Assembly (NCBI GenBank): GCA_963576735.1
Contig: OY755171.1
Coordinates: 5,394,001 to 5,458,000 of the forward strand
Reading direction: 5' to 3'
DNA from: Bedellia somnulentella
Lineage: Eukaryota; Arthropoda; Insecta; Lepidoptera; Bedelliidae
Length of the DNA stretch: 64,000 bases
Under the pieces are notes generated by a model. That model was not told the DNA's origin, did no database searches, and worked only from the letters and a program-made list of their open reading frames with translations. Positions 1-11,083 of the stretch are shown one piece after another (the first letter of the stretch is position 1; every line of letters begins with the position of its first letter). The position numbers and the translations under genes were made by a program.

Positions 1-777
1 ATGAATTCACCCCGATTCCCCTCGCTATATAGAGCCTAAAGCGTAAAATTTCACGTGTAAATCTCTCACTGTATACGACAGTTCATTAAAAAAATGTAAA
101 CCACGTGTCTGCTTTTTTACGAGCTCAGATTACTGAACGAAGATTTGTTGGTTACGGTTGTTCTAAAAATCAATTTGTAAAGGTTTTGGAATCAAATTTA
201 CATTAAAAACCCTTTTATTGATTCCGTTATTTTAAACCATGCTTATTTTTTGAATATATCTTTTCTATTTTGTTACGTGTTCTCACCGTGTTGTGTGAAA
301 TGATTGGTAGAGATGTTTGTATCTTAAATTTTGATCCAAAAAATAAAATGTTCTAGCTTTATCCGCCTAGATTTAGTCTATAGTAGACTTTCAATTTCAT
401 CAATACAAAATTAGAATCAATACTAAATCTGAAACAAAGAGAGCAGATTTCTAATAGCATTGGTCAGTTACAACATTGTGCAATCGCGAACATAAACCGA
501 CTAAAGCAAAGTTAATATCACATTGATTAATTCGGTTATCATAATACCCTTTGAATAGTGCTGGAATCCCATTAGGATTCCAATAACCGTTGCTCCGAGA
601 GATTACTCAGAAATGGAATTATTCCTTCTGATTTGAATAAGGAAAGTTATCAAACTTGTGAAGATTGGAAAAAGTGACGGTCGCTGTTTGCTTTTCGCTT
701 TGCTATTGGAATTCCACGAATAATATATATGATAGTAAACAACCCTGGTTTTGCTCGGGAATATATTTTTCTACTAA
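1..777. other. unassigned AT-rich sequence
   Basis: No gene is seen. Short open frames here are not supported by codon pattern or by any family I recognise. The right part (about 600-777) may be the weakly conserved far end of the tRNA-type SINE that follows. Confidence 0.5.
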
Positions 778-1000
778 TGACTACTACCGTAATAGTAGAC
801 GGGACCGACGGCTGGACGTGCCCTCCGAAGCACGGAATCATCTTAATTTTCGGATAATCAGGTGATTCAAGCCTGCAATACTTTCCAGACTGGGTTAAAT
901 ATTACAAATTAAATTTGTCATGTTACCGCCCCCGGGAATCGAACCTGAGACCTACGTACTTAAGACCAATTGCTTAACAGCGAGACCATGAAAGCAGCCA
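778..1000 (-). repeat. old tRNA-derived SINE
   Basis: Read on the minus strand, the block starts with a tRNA-like head. It has an A-box-like stretch (TGGTCTCGCTGTTAAG) and an exact B box (GGTTCGATTCC, about 929-939). A body containing CTTCGGAGGGCACGTCCAGCC (split by a few changes from the usual form) and GTCGGTCCC follows, which I recall from a common lepidopteran SINE. It ends near a small hairpin (CTACTACCG/CGGTAGTAG). No target duplication is clear, so the copy is old. Confidence 0.55.
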
Positions 1001-1179
1001 ATAATTATATAAAAAAACTATTTTTGCCTGCAACTTCGCCGGCATGGAATAGTTATTTTGAGATAATTCAACAATTACAATAACATAAACAATTTGACAC
1101 ATTTATGAAATAGATGGAATGGAAATTATAGAAGAGTCATATACACTTAAATCTACTGTAATTTCTATTCCCGTAAGAA

Positions 1180-1409
1180 TTTCTTGTCCTCCTTTTCCTT
1201 TTGTGAGGAATCTGTGTGTTGAGGAATCTTTACACCAAATTTCAACCCGCGACAATCGAAATTGCGGAAATTTCTGGAACTTCTTTACTTAGTGGTAATT
1301 TTAAGCACTAAAACTATCTACCTACTAAATTTCAGCTCTCTAGGTCCAGTCGTTTAGGCTGTGCGCTGTCTGTCAGTGAGTCAGTAACGGAACGATTTTA
1401 TATATAAAG
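1180..1409. repeat. degraded transposon-like fragment
   Basis: The segment holds 'aaatttcagctctctagg', 'ggctgtgcgctgtctgtcag' and a final 'tatatataaagat'. This is the type of sequence found near the ends of many insect transposons. No termini or coding sequence can be defined. Confidence 0.35.
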
Positions 1410-2194
1410 ATAATAAAAGAAGGATTTATTATTATTTGCTATTCTTATAATGATAGAAATTTATTTTTACCGAAAACCATCTACTGAAAAGCAACTAAAT
1501 TATAATTCACTAAAATTAATACTTTAAAAGCAAAAAATCTTAATTCAATTATTTACTGCAAATAAGTGTGCACGCATATGTTAAGCAAAATAGTATAGCA
1601 TGCAAAACTTAGAGTGTTATGCAGAAGCAAAATCTTTAATGCAGAGCAGTTTCTTGAATAGGCGATGAATATGAATGAAATTAATGAGGTATGCTATACC
1701 TTAACAATGTGCATATTTTTGCATGAGTATAGGAAAAAAAACTGCTTTATCTTGAGTTTAAAATCGAAAGTCGAATAGACTCTATTCATAATTTATCATA
1801 ATAGTATTAACATTGGAATTATTTTGTAAAATATCAACAATTTTGCAGTTTTAAAAGTTCATTAATTTACAAACAAACTTTTAAGATTTTTAATATTATC
1901 TAAAGTTAAAAATAACTAAATCATTTTATATTTAATGCCTTTAAGGTATAAAGTCTATAATTTTATTATATTCGATAGTAAACAATACCCCATACACTAT
2001 AATACATTTGTGAATATTTTATTGCTTTTAAAATTTTTACAAAAGAGAACTAAGACACAATGTACACAAAGTACGTATTTGTACACACCGAAAAAAAGAT
2101 AATAGTTTGACGAATAATTTTAGTTTTGAAGCAAATCAATTTAATTTATTAGACATCTACCGAATATGTTTTTAATCCAGCGAATCTTTCCATT
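1410..2194. other. unassigned AT-rich sequence
   Basis: Very AT-rich, with many stop codons in all frames. No repeat seen elsewhere in the window, RNA gene or coding segment could be identified. Confidence 0.5.
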
Positions 2195-2330
2195 CATGGG
2201 TTGTCTAGAAGAGATCGCTCTTAGTGATAAGACCGCCAGTTGTACTTTGGCTTTTGTACCGATCTTTTTTTTGTAATTGTTGTTTTTTTTGTGATGTGCA
2301 ATAAAGAGTTTTTATTATTATTATTAAAAA
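2195..2330 (+). mobile_element. 5'-truncated LINE, 3' tail only
   Basis: The piece reads GGTTGTCTAGAAGAGATCGC, then 'gtgataagaccgcc', then GTGCAATAAAGAG and a (TTA)n run. This is a LINE 3' UTR with polyadenylation signal and a simple-repeat tail. A second copy of the same tail lies at 50060-50165. No coding sequence remains. Confidence 0.6.
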
Positions 2331-3014
2331 CATTCGACAAACTAAAAGTAATAAGCATAAAGTTTACAGTAAATTAGTTATCATAATGGCATATTGTTGA
2401 ATTTTAATTGTATAAATTACAAAAATCTCATTCTCACGAATTCCATATTTGCTCGTTCCGCTTAAATCACAAAATGTATCGTGAAATTTAGCTTTTTAAA
2501 CTAAATACTCTTACTCAGCTTCACACGGTTTTAATATTTGAGTTAACCAGAGCAAATAAAATATTGCTCTGCTACGGACCCGGTATAATGAAACTCGTAA
2601 AACTTTACATAGAACCAGCTGACTTAGTCCACCGTCAACTGACAGGTAAATGAAGAGTTACTATGTGCTATTATTTATTTAAATTTCCATTAGAACTACT
2701 CGGTTGAAAAGAAAATTTTATTATTTTGCATAAAATAGATTAATTAAACAATGTAAGTTTTAAGTCCAATGAGTTTTTTTTAATTGGATCTAAGAATATT
2801 AACTAGCTGGTTCTGATCATGCTATTTCTTTTCATATGAAAAATTTCTGATTACATTAATCATGTTGTCGTCTTTTATTTCTTTGTTCTTTAGTTTGAAT
2901 AGTTCACTAAAAGTATTTCTTATTTCCGAGAAAACGTTTAGATGTAATCAATGCTGCATTGCAGCTTTCTATGCTCTATTATTTTAGCCGTTTAGCAGTC
3001 AGCAAACATAAATA
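2331..3014. other. unassigned AT-rich sequence
   Basis: No coding region, RNA gene or repeat shared with the rest of the window was found before the SINE-A target site at 3015. Confidence 0.5.
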
Positions 3015-3281
3015 AACGGGATAGACATACATACATATACTCACGGCTATATTTCCCTAGAAGGGGTAGCCAGAGCTAAGGAATTATAAATTCCTCAGCC
3101 ACTTTTCGAAGTTGAGTGGGGAAAAGATGGTAAAAATAAAGGTTTTTGGTGATGGTTCTCCAACCGCATCGCCCAAAAATCCAATAAAAAGCCCCAATAC
3201 CCTTAGTCGCCTCTTACGACACCCGTGGGTAGAAAGGGGTAGCGACATTCTAAGCCGGCACTACACGGCAACGGGATAGAC
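3015..3281 (-). mobile_element. SINE-A copy with 12-bp target duplication
   Basis: Near full-length copy (3027-3269) starting at the (TATG)n end and finishing at the TGCCGTGTAG head. It is flanked by perfect 12-bp direct repeats AACGGGATAGAC (3015-3026 and 3270-3281), the mark of LINE-type retrotransposition. This is one of the clearest definitions of the family's two ends. Confidence 0.85.
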
Positions 3282-3629
3282 TAGATAATAAACGGGTGTT
3301 ATTAATATAACATTTACAAAAAACTCTCAAACAAGCAATAATGCATGAGCTTAAACAAACTAAATATTTTGTACTCTATTATTGTTCCTGACTCGTTTCA
3401 ACATCTCTTATTTTACATTATGAACAGGCAAATTATAAATTTTCTCTATTTGACTAACGCTTTGTTCTAATAGTTATTTGAGCATAAAATAATCATTAAA
3501 TAACCTATTAACATATAAATTGCTTTTTCGTGACATTTATTAAATTCCTTTGTTCACTGTTATAGATAACTTAAACAAACATATTTTATCACCTCTTATT
3601 TAGAAGGAGATTGAGAGTTTTTTTTATAA

Positions 3630-3850
3630 CATACATATGGCCATATACTCATGGTCATAAATACCAAAAAGGGGTAACCAGAGTTTTGAACTAGAAATTC
3701 ATTATCCAAATTTGGAAGTTGATAGGGAACAAGACGGTAGAAATAAAGAATCGTTGGTAATGGGTCCGTCCATCGCCCAAAAATAACTTAAAATGGCCCC
3801 ATACCTCGCCTCTTATTCCGCCTCGACATTCTAAGCCGGCACTACACGGC
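3630..3850 (-). mobile_element. SINE-A copy, diverged
   Basis: Same order of blocks as other SINE-A copies, with many substitutions and small deletions. It starts after 'catacatatggccatatactca' type tail sequence and ends with AAGCCGGCACTACACGGC. No target duplication is recognised. Confidence 0.75.
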
Positions 3851-3980
3851 GAACTTATTAGAAATTATTTCATAATTATGAAAATCAGTGAATATCTTGT
3901 ACTACTACTAATTTGATAACAATTGTCGTATAAATGTAAATAAAAACTTTGTTTAAAAATAATAATACTTTAATATGTTA

Positions 3981-4068
3981 TACATACATACGCCACTCAC
4001 GCTATTAGTTTTGATTAGGTTAGGTGGAAACTATCGATCGCCATTTCTTACGATCCTGATATGATGAT
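3981..4068 (-). mobile_element. RTE-like LINE 3' tail fragment
   Basis: On the minus strand the block contains GATCGTAAGAAATGGCGATCG and then a short tail ending in TATG units. It corresponds to the last codons (TKWRSIV...) and short 3' UTR of the RTE-like family seen better at 8399-8525 and 62962-63050. Reading frame degraded. Confidence 0.55.
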
Positions 4069-4334
4069 CCTACAACAAAACTCTCTCAAGCTCTATCTAC
4101 ATTTATAATCTTATTTATATATAATATATTTATTGTTATTTTTTGCGCTTCCATCCCCTGTTTTTTGAAAACATTTATTATTCAATCTAAATGTATCATA
4201 CTTGGTACTTTGGTACTCGTACTGATTGTAATATAATAGTCTGTGGTTGAATTGAAAATAGATTTTTACTATTTGTCTATAGCAAACTGTAGTAAAATAG
4301 TTTTATTGAAATTGTAGTCTATCTTTATTCAATT

Positions 4335-4749
4335 ACCCCAAGAGCTGACAGGCATTTTTGAGTACATCCTTGAGGCACATTGAAAATATTATTGTTGATT
4401 AGTTGCGAATGTGTGGATGATGAAATGGCCGACCTGGCTGAAAGGTTGCGGGGCGTTAATGAGCTATGAATTTTTAATTCGCAATTTTTCTCATGCAGAA
4501 AATGTTCTTGAGGCACTTTGAATCTTACAGCATTTTAAAGTCTGATGTTTAATTAAACGATATATCATAATGGCAGGCGATTTGGTTGGGATTTAAATGG
4601 TGACAGGCGATTTAAAGTTATATTTTTTTTTGCGCAAAAAATGTACTTGAGGCAAGCTGGGATCTATACACAATAATTGTTGTGTTGATAAGATGCCATA
4701 TATCAAATGACAGGCCGTTCTGGCGGTTATTTAATCTTGCCAGGTGATA
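4335..4749 (+). repeat. left terminal inverted repeat
   Basis: It contains three TTGAGGCA motifs at 4370, 4508 and 4647, spaced 138 and 139 bp. Several (G/C)CAGGC motifs occur at 4347, about 4572, 4602 and 4709. Such subterminal repeats are typical transposase-binding arrays; that role is inferred. Its inverted partner is at 5787-6199. Confidence 0.85.
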
Positions 4750-4779
4750 ATAATAGTTGCCTGTGAGTGCGAGTGAGCG

Positions 4780-5711
4780 GCATAGCGGCACATCATGTCT
4801 GTAAAATTGATGCAGATACAACAACAAATGTACTCATAAAATCATGCGATACAGACGTATTATTGATAATGCTTGGAAACATGGATCATCTTGATAGCGA
4901 CCAACTGAGTATTTTTATGGAATACAGCACTGGAAATAGAAGAAGATTCATTGATATATCACAATTATATGCCAAATTCGGAAATTCAGTATGCGCAAGT
5001 TTGCCTGGCTTTCATGCAGTCACTGAGTGTGACTACAATCCTTCATTTTTTAATAAAGGCAAGCGGAGGCCTTTTCAACTATTAATGAAAAATAAACTGT
5101 ATCAAAAAGCGTTTATTGATCTAGGATGTGCGCATACGACAGATTTACGCAATGAGGTTTTTAACATGCTTGAGAAGTTCGTGTGTGAAATTTACGGTGT
5201 CAATAATATCGCAGATATAAACATAGCACGGTTTGAAAAATTTTGCAAGACATTTAAAGCTAAGAGCACGGAAGAGCCTTTCAAAAAAACTGTCAAAAAC
5301 TATGATCCGTCTACGTTACCACCATGTAAAGCAGAGTTGCACCAACAGCTTTTAAGACTTCAATATGTTACAAGTATCTGGAGAAATGCACATTTACGTT
5401 TTCCAAGTAACCTAGTACCCACTGAACATGGATGGCAGCTGAAGGAGGATAAACTGGATTTTTATTGGTTTGATGAGGATTGCATGCCGCAATTAGTTAT
5501 CGATGCAATTGATCCTGGGACATTTGAACACTCTGATGAAAATGCTACAGGTATGTAATTATAATTTGTTAAATACTCGCACTATTAATTGTATTTCACA
5601 TTTGTTAAAAATTTTTATTTATTTTCAGACAATGAAGAAGAGTTCATAGAACTCAACTCTATGGACGAGTTCACAAGCGACGAGGAGATTCCATCAGATA
5701 TCGATGAATAA
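4780..5711 (+). pseudogene. 3' exons of a transposon-encoded nuclease-like protein (5'-deleted)
   Basis: The frame is open from inside the left repeat boundary, through exon 4780-5550, a GT-AG intron of 78 bp (5551-5628, phase 1) and exon 5629-5711 ending in TAA. About 285 residues remain. Conserved-looking blocks are CDTDVLLIML near the start, LPGFHAVTECDYNPSFFNKG in the first third, NYDPSTLPPCK, TSIWRNAH and a very acidic tail (DNEEEF...SDEEIPSDIDE) carried by the second exon. I have seen the DTDV...LPxFHAxTxCDY pattern in uncharacterised transposon proteins of invertebrates. The acidic pair and its spacing suggest an XPG/PIN-type nuclease fold, which is inference. There is no in-frame ATG before residue M of MLGNMDHL (4868); the N-terminal half has been lost by deletion up to the left inverted repeat. 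The frame itself carries no stops or frameshifts, so the loss is recent or the fragment is still useful to the element. Confidence 0.75.
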
Positions 5712-5786
5712 AAAAAATTACATAAAAAGTATATCAATTTTTTTTTGTAAAAATTTTTTTTTTTATAATAAATAATAATAAAATGA

Positions 5787-6199
5787 TATCACCTGGCAAG
5801 ATTAAATAACCGCCAGAACGGCCTGTCATTTGATATATGGCATCTTATCAACCCAACAATTATTGTGTATAGATCCCAGCTTGCCTCAAGTACATTTTTT
5901 GCGCAAAAAAAAATATAACTTTAAATCGCCTGTCACCATTTAAATCCCAACCAAATCGCCTGGCATTATGATATATCGTTTAATTAAACATCAGACTTTA
6001 AAATGCTGTAAAATTCAAAGTGCCTCAAGAACATTTTCTGCATGAGAAAAATTGCGAATTAAAAAATTCATAGCTCATTAACGCCCCGCAACCTCCCAGC
6101 CAGGTCGGCCATTTCATCATCCACACATTCGCAACTAATCAACAATAATATTTTCAATGTGCCTCAAGAATGTACTCAAAAATGCCTGTCAGCTCTCCG
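5787..6199 (-). repeat. right terminal inverted repeat
   Basis: Reverse complement of 4335-4749 with a few substitutions (for example 'gctgggagg' where the left arm has 'gctgaaagg'). The solo copy at 42519-42902 matches this version more closely than the left arm. Confidence 0.85.
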
Positions 6200-7219
6200 G
6201 CTAAATAGACAACCTCTAGTAGTAAGTGAAATTATGTCTTCTATCTTATGAGTAGCAATGAGATGAAGTCTTATTTAGGTATGGATAATCACCTGCTTAT
6301 ATGCAATCCCCTAAGATGATTAGAAGCATAAGTATTATTTAAACGGTACATAAAGTCATTATGTGGAGTTTCAAAATAAGGAAATAACGTGAGGATTCAA
6401 TGACTTATAAGTTCTAAGCCAAATGACAAAAATGTTATACATATTTCTTTTTATTACTGGATACATATTCAAACAAGGTTCAATAAAGTCTAAATATGAA
6501 CATACTAGTATTTAATTGTGATTGCACTAACACTGTTTTGGCGGGAGAAAAATAACTACAAAACAATAACTTGATTTTTTTATGTAAAAAATATATTAGG
6601 CAAATGAGGTTCATTATGTTTGGTCTAATGTGAATGGTTTGTTGTTCATCAGCATACTATGGCAAAAAGTGTGTCCAAAATATGTATATTAGGTTACATA
6701 CATATGTGATTCACTTTGTTTTAAAGAATTTTAAAAGTTTAACATTTAGCAGCATAAATAGAAATTGAATCTTTTTTGCATAAATTATTCTGAAAATTTA
6801 CTTTGAATTGTCTTTTCGAAAGGGTGAAGAGTGATGGTTTAAAAAGTGATAGCTTAACCTTAATAAAATTTACAATAACGCTAGAAAATATAGCTAAAAT
6901 ATACGTAACATTGGACTATGAGTAGTTTGTTTAGTTTTATTATAATATGAATTTATTTTACTAGCATAATAAAAAGACGGGAGTTTACGAGGCTTTTGGT
7001 AATACTCTCGTGATGTCCATCTCTTAATATATTCTCTTCTACATTTCTGGCTTCATTGCAGCATTAAATGTTAAAATCGTGATGAACTGTTAATCAAGAA
7101 ACATAGCGGTTTTGTTAGTATAATAAGTTTTAGGGTAAACAACAAAAAGATCATAGAGTTTTAATGTATTAGAAAAATAAAGTTATTTATTAAAAGGCAG
7201 GTGTCAAAAATATGAAGAA
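6200..7219. other. unassigned AT-rich sequence
   Basis: No coding, RNA gene or repeat shared with the rest of the window seen. It ends at the A/T target site of the first Helitron. Confidence 0.5.
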
Positions 7220-8385
7220 CTAGTGGATCGTCCCAGCTTCGCACGGGTAGCGTTGTTTTTTAAATATCTGAGGTTTCTTTCGTGGGTGTCGTAAGAGGCG
7301 ACTAAGGGTATTGGGGCTTTTTATTGGATTTTTGGGCGATGCGGTTGGAGACCATATTTTAGGCCATATTTTCCCCACTCAACTTCCAAAGGTGGCTGAG
7401 GAATTTATAATTCCTTAGCTCTGGTTACCCCTTCTAGGGAAATATAGCCGTGAGTATATTTATGTATGTATGTATGAGGTTTCTTTCTTTAGTCACTGCT
7501 CAAGCATTGTGAAATTCAGCGCAATGTTTTCCATTTATTAAATTTATAGCACTCCCTAAACAGTGTAGTTTGGTGATTTTTAATGCGCTTTAATGAACGG
7601 TTCAGTATTTCCGTTTAATAGCAAATTTTGGAATAAAACGCTATGAAGTATTTATAACAATCTAAGAAATAAATCATTACGTGTTGTAGGATGCAACTAC
7701 TGGCGCCATCTAGTATGTTATATGTAAATTAGTAACGATTCGGTTTTGGTCACGGGCGCGATGGCTTATTTTATGTATAATTTCGGTGTTTCTCTACCGA
7801 TTTCTATGATTCTTTTTTTATTGAATAGGTAATAATGTTACCTTTTTTAAATTTGGGATGAATGAGACGTTTATTAACGTAAGAGTAAACAAATGTAATC
7901 AGAGTGATCCGAACTGCTAAGCTATCAGGAATTACACGTGTTATTGTGAGTCAACCGTAAAAGATAGACATGTACTGCTTAGGATTTTTTTATAGATAAT
8001 TTTATGAAGAATGTTTCCGACACATGATTTCTATGTAAGTTTAACCATTGAGGCTGCCCACGCGACGGAAGCTTAAAAAATGGAGTAACTTCTCCCGTTT
8101 TCCCAAAATTTCCCAAAATTCCCCTTTACTACTCTGCTGGAAAGTATACAAAAACCTGCGCAGGTGTATGAAGAATAATTGTACCAAGTTTCGTAGAAAT
8201 CCGTCGAGTAGTTTTTGTTTCCATAAGGAACATACAAACCGACAGACAAACAGACAGACAAAAATTTTACTGATTGCATTTTTGGCATCAGTATCGATCC
8301 CTAATCACCACCTGATGGTTATTTTGAAAATACCTACATTTCATGTAAAGAATTGACCTCTCTACAGATTTATTATAAGTATAGA
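7220..8385 (-). mobile_element. non-autonomous Helitron, interrupted by SINE-A
   Basis: On the minus strand it starts with TCTATACTTATAATAAATC (5' TC) and ends with the GC-rich ACCCGTGCGAAGCTGGGACG stem followed by ATCCACTAG. Host bases are T and A on either side, as expected for Helitron insertion between A and T. It shares the whole sequence with the copies at 10107-11083 and 52123-58476. No Rep or helicase coding is present. A SINE-A lies at 7282-7474. Confidence 0.85.
7269..7487 (+). mobile_element. 5'-truncated SINE-A with 13-bp target duplication
   Basis: The SINE body (7282-7474) lacks the first part of the head and starts at GTGGGTGTCGTAAG. It ends in (TATG)n. The Helitron sequence TGAGGTTTCTTTC is duplicated exactly on both sides (7269-7281, 7475-7487), so the insertion is younger than the Helitron. 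Confidence 0.9.
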
Positions 8386-8398
8386 TAAAAGAGCATGT

Positions 8399-8525
8399 AT
8401 GAAAAGATTGATGGATGTGAACAAAGCTAGAGAGGTTTGAGAGGATCTTACAAAGTGGCGATCGATAGTATCTGCTTACCCAAATGGGAACTAACGGCGT
8501 AATTATATGAGTATGTGAGTGTATA
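8399..8525 (+). pseudogene. RTE-like LINE ORF2 C-terminus and tail
   Basis: Translation from 8399 gives MKRLMDVNKAREV, a TGA stop where the family has Cys, then EDLTKWRSIVSAYPNGN and the true stop at 8492-8494. The short 3' UTR 'cggcgta...' and degenerate TATG units follow. A very short 3' UTR straight after the ORF is typical of the RTE clade. Only the last 32 codons remain. Confidence 0.65.
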
Positions 8526-9837
8526 TATCTTATTGATTTGTGTGAAGCGTTCTATCATTTTTACTTTAAGAAGCGTGTAATTCATTATTCAAACTAAATT
8601 ATTTGAATGCAACACATTCGTCAGCGGTATCATTTCATACAACGATTACAAACTGATTATCCGGTGTTAAACAATGATATGTATTATTTACACTGTACAC
8701 TTCCCTTGCTATTAATTTCAGATTTCAATGCTTTTGAGATTGGTATAAAATTAATACAGCCAAAGTGAAATAATGCTTATTGAACAATTAAGCCTCATAA
8801 AAACAACATATAAAGTATACATTGCAGAAAATATCTCAAAAAACACCTCTAATTATGTTATTTAAGTAAAAAATTGCAACGATATAAAAAGAACTTACAT
8901 ATTTTAAAAAGGCATTTTTTTGTCATCTCTCAGATTTCTGTTTACACAATTTTCACTCTCGAGTGGTACGGGCTATACAAACGTGTAATCCTAAAAGGGT
9001 AATATTTTAACAGCAAATAGCGGTGCTCACGAGGCTAAGTGCACTCGGGCGTTCACAGAGTCCATTAACGCCGTATAGTGTATTTTTGACCATAATCGTC
9101 ACTGTAGGGTAGACTAGATGCAAAACTTCTAAAAGTTGGAAAGAACTTAGGTAATTAACTGTATTTTATGATAGCAAATTAATTTTATGTTTCGCATGCA
9201 AAATAAAATTAAAAACATTCTGTTTAACTGATTTTATATTTAGGAAGGATTGATCCACTCAATAATTTCATATACAAAGATAAAAGTGATGCTGATTTTG
9301 TTTAAGGAATCCTCTTTTAATTCTTTGATGAACTAAAAGAGTTACAAATAAGTAAAAATTTAAGTGAAAACCGCGTTCTAAATAATATGTGTACGCAGAT
9401 CCACATTTTGAATTTCTTACCAATTTCAATTAAATGTTAATAGCAGGAGACAAGATATTTGTCATAATATCTTTATAAATTTAATTTACATACCGTTATT
9501 TTTACTACTATATGTTATTAAGGCATTGAATAGATATTTAACCATACAAAGCGATTAATAAATATCTCATTTTTTAAATAGTATATATCTTTTCTTTCTA
9601 CACACTAATTAGTTTAATACACTACATTAGTTCACATCAAGCATTCACAAAACAAAAGCAACATTTAGATCTCTCGTAACTCCTAGCAATTAAAAAGACA
9701 AAACAGTTTCAACATCCAAAACAAATCTTGAAATTAACAAACTAGTCATAATCCTATACAAATAACGTAAAGGCGTTGTGAACATAACACTTAGAATACA
9801 AGCGACCGTTGTAACTAGCTCTTAGTATGCAACACTA
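8526..9837. other. unassigned AT-rich sequence
   Basis: No gene or repeat family recognised. A less AT-rich patch at about 9015-9110 has no long open frame. Confidence 0.5.
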
Positions 9838-10106
9838 AATAATGTGTAGTGGATTACAACACGTAGTGTAGTGTGCTACCGGCCTTGCGAGGACATACAA
9901 CTGGATTTAGGGCTAAGTTACAAGCGTTTTGGAAATGTTCTATTAATGTTTTTTGTTGTTTGGTGTAAGTTTTGATGATACGAATAATTTAGTAATCATA
10001 TTAACTTTAGACTAACCTATAACCAACTATTCTATCAATATCAATATTCTATATCAATATAATATCTAATTTTATTATATATATCTAATTATATTATATT
10101 ATATTA

Positions 10107-10215
10107 TCTATACTTATAATAAATCTGTAGAGAGGTCAATTCTGTACATGAAATATATTTTCAAAATAACTATCAGGTGGTGATTAGGGATGCCAAAAAT
10201 GCAATCAGTAAAATT

Positions 10216-10265
<50 letters not shown>

Positions 10266-11083
10266 GGTTTGTATGTTCCTTATGGAAACAAAAACTACTC
10301 GACGGATTTTAACGAATCTTGGTACAATTATTCTTCATACTCCTGCGCAGGTTTTTGTATACTTTTCAGCAAAGAAGTAAAGGGGAATTTTGGGAAATTT
10401 GGGGAAAACGGGAGAAGTTACTCCATTTTTTAAGCTTTCGTCGCGTGTGCAGCCTTAATGGTTAAACTTACATAGAAATCATGTGTGGCGGAAATCTTCT
10501 TCATAAAATTATCTAAAAAAAAGTCCTTTACAGTTTATGTCTATCTTTTACGGTTGACTCACAATAACACGTGTAATTCCTGATAGCTTAGCAGTTCGGA
10601 ACATCCTGATTATATTTGTTTACTCTTACGTTTGTAAACCTCTCACTCATCCCTTATTTAAAAAAGGTAACATTATGACCTATTCAATAAAAAAAGAATC
10701 ATAGAAATCGGTAGACAAACACCGAAATTATACATAAAATAAGCCATCGCGCCCGTGATCGAAACCAAATCTTTACTAATTTACATATAACATACTAGAT
10801 GGCGCCAGTAGTTGAATCCTACATAACGTAATGATTTATTTTTTTGATTGTTATAAATACTTCATGGCGTTTTATTCCAAAATTTGCTATTAAACGGAAA
10901 TACTGAACCGTTCATTAAAGCGCATTCAAAATCACCAAACTAAACTGTTAAGGGAGTGCTATAAATTTAATAAATTGAAAACATTACGCTGAATTCCACA
11001 ATGCTTGAGCAGTGACTGAAGAAAGAAACCTCAGATATTTAAAAAAACAACGCTACCCGTGCGAAGCTGGGACGATCCACTAG
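10107..11083 (+). mobile_element. non-autonomous Helitron (977 bp)
   Basis: Complete copy: host A, then 5' TCTATACTTATAATAAATC, and 3' CCCGTGCGAAGCTGGGACGA TCCACTAG, then host T. It contains a (CTGT)n run at 10218-10265, longer than in the other two copies (interrupted GACA runs). It sits within the first unit of the tandem array. Open frames that include the CTGT run are not genuine proteins. Confidence 0.9.
10218..10265 (+). repeat. (CTGT)n microsatellite inside the Helitron
   Basis: About 12 CTGT units in an almost perfect run. The same position in the other Helitron copies holds shorter, interrupted runs, so it expanded after this copy inserted. Confidence 0.9.

Larger units (their letters stand above)
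4335..6199 (+). mobile_element. DNA transposon with about 410-bp terminal inverted repeats
   Basis: Two nearly identical inverted repeats (about 4335-4749 and 5787-6199) enclose about 1 kb of coding sequence. The outer end reads AGAGCTGACAGGCATTTTTG. The bases just outside differ between the ends (TACCCCA left; TAGCCGG when the right end is inverted), so the exact terminus and target duplication are uncertain. The few differences between the arms suggest recent activity. The left arm abuts the middle of the gene, so this is an internally deleted, non-autonomous copy. The superfamily is not determined; Academ-like elements were considered because of the nuclease-like protein. Confidence 0.85.

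Noticed and set aside
8048..8356. 102-codon plus-strand frame (and similar frames at 10177-10380 and 58287-58469)
   Set aside because: They read through the Helitron and its CTGT/GACA repeat; the three copies do not share one conserved frame.
10218..10265. CRISPR-like regular repeat
   Set aside because: It is a simple (CTGT)n microsatellite inside a Helitron; the genome is eukaryotic and no spacers exist.
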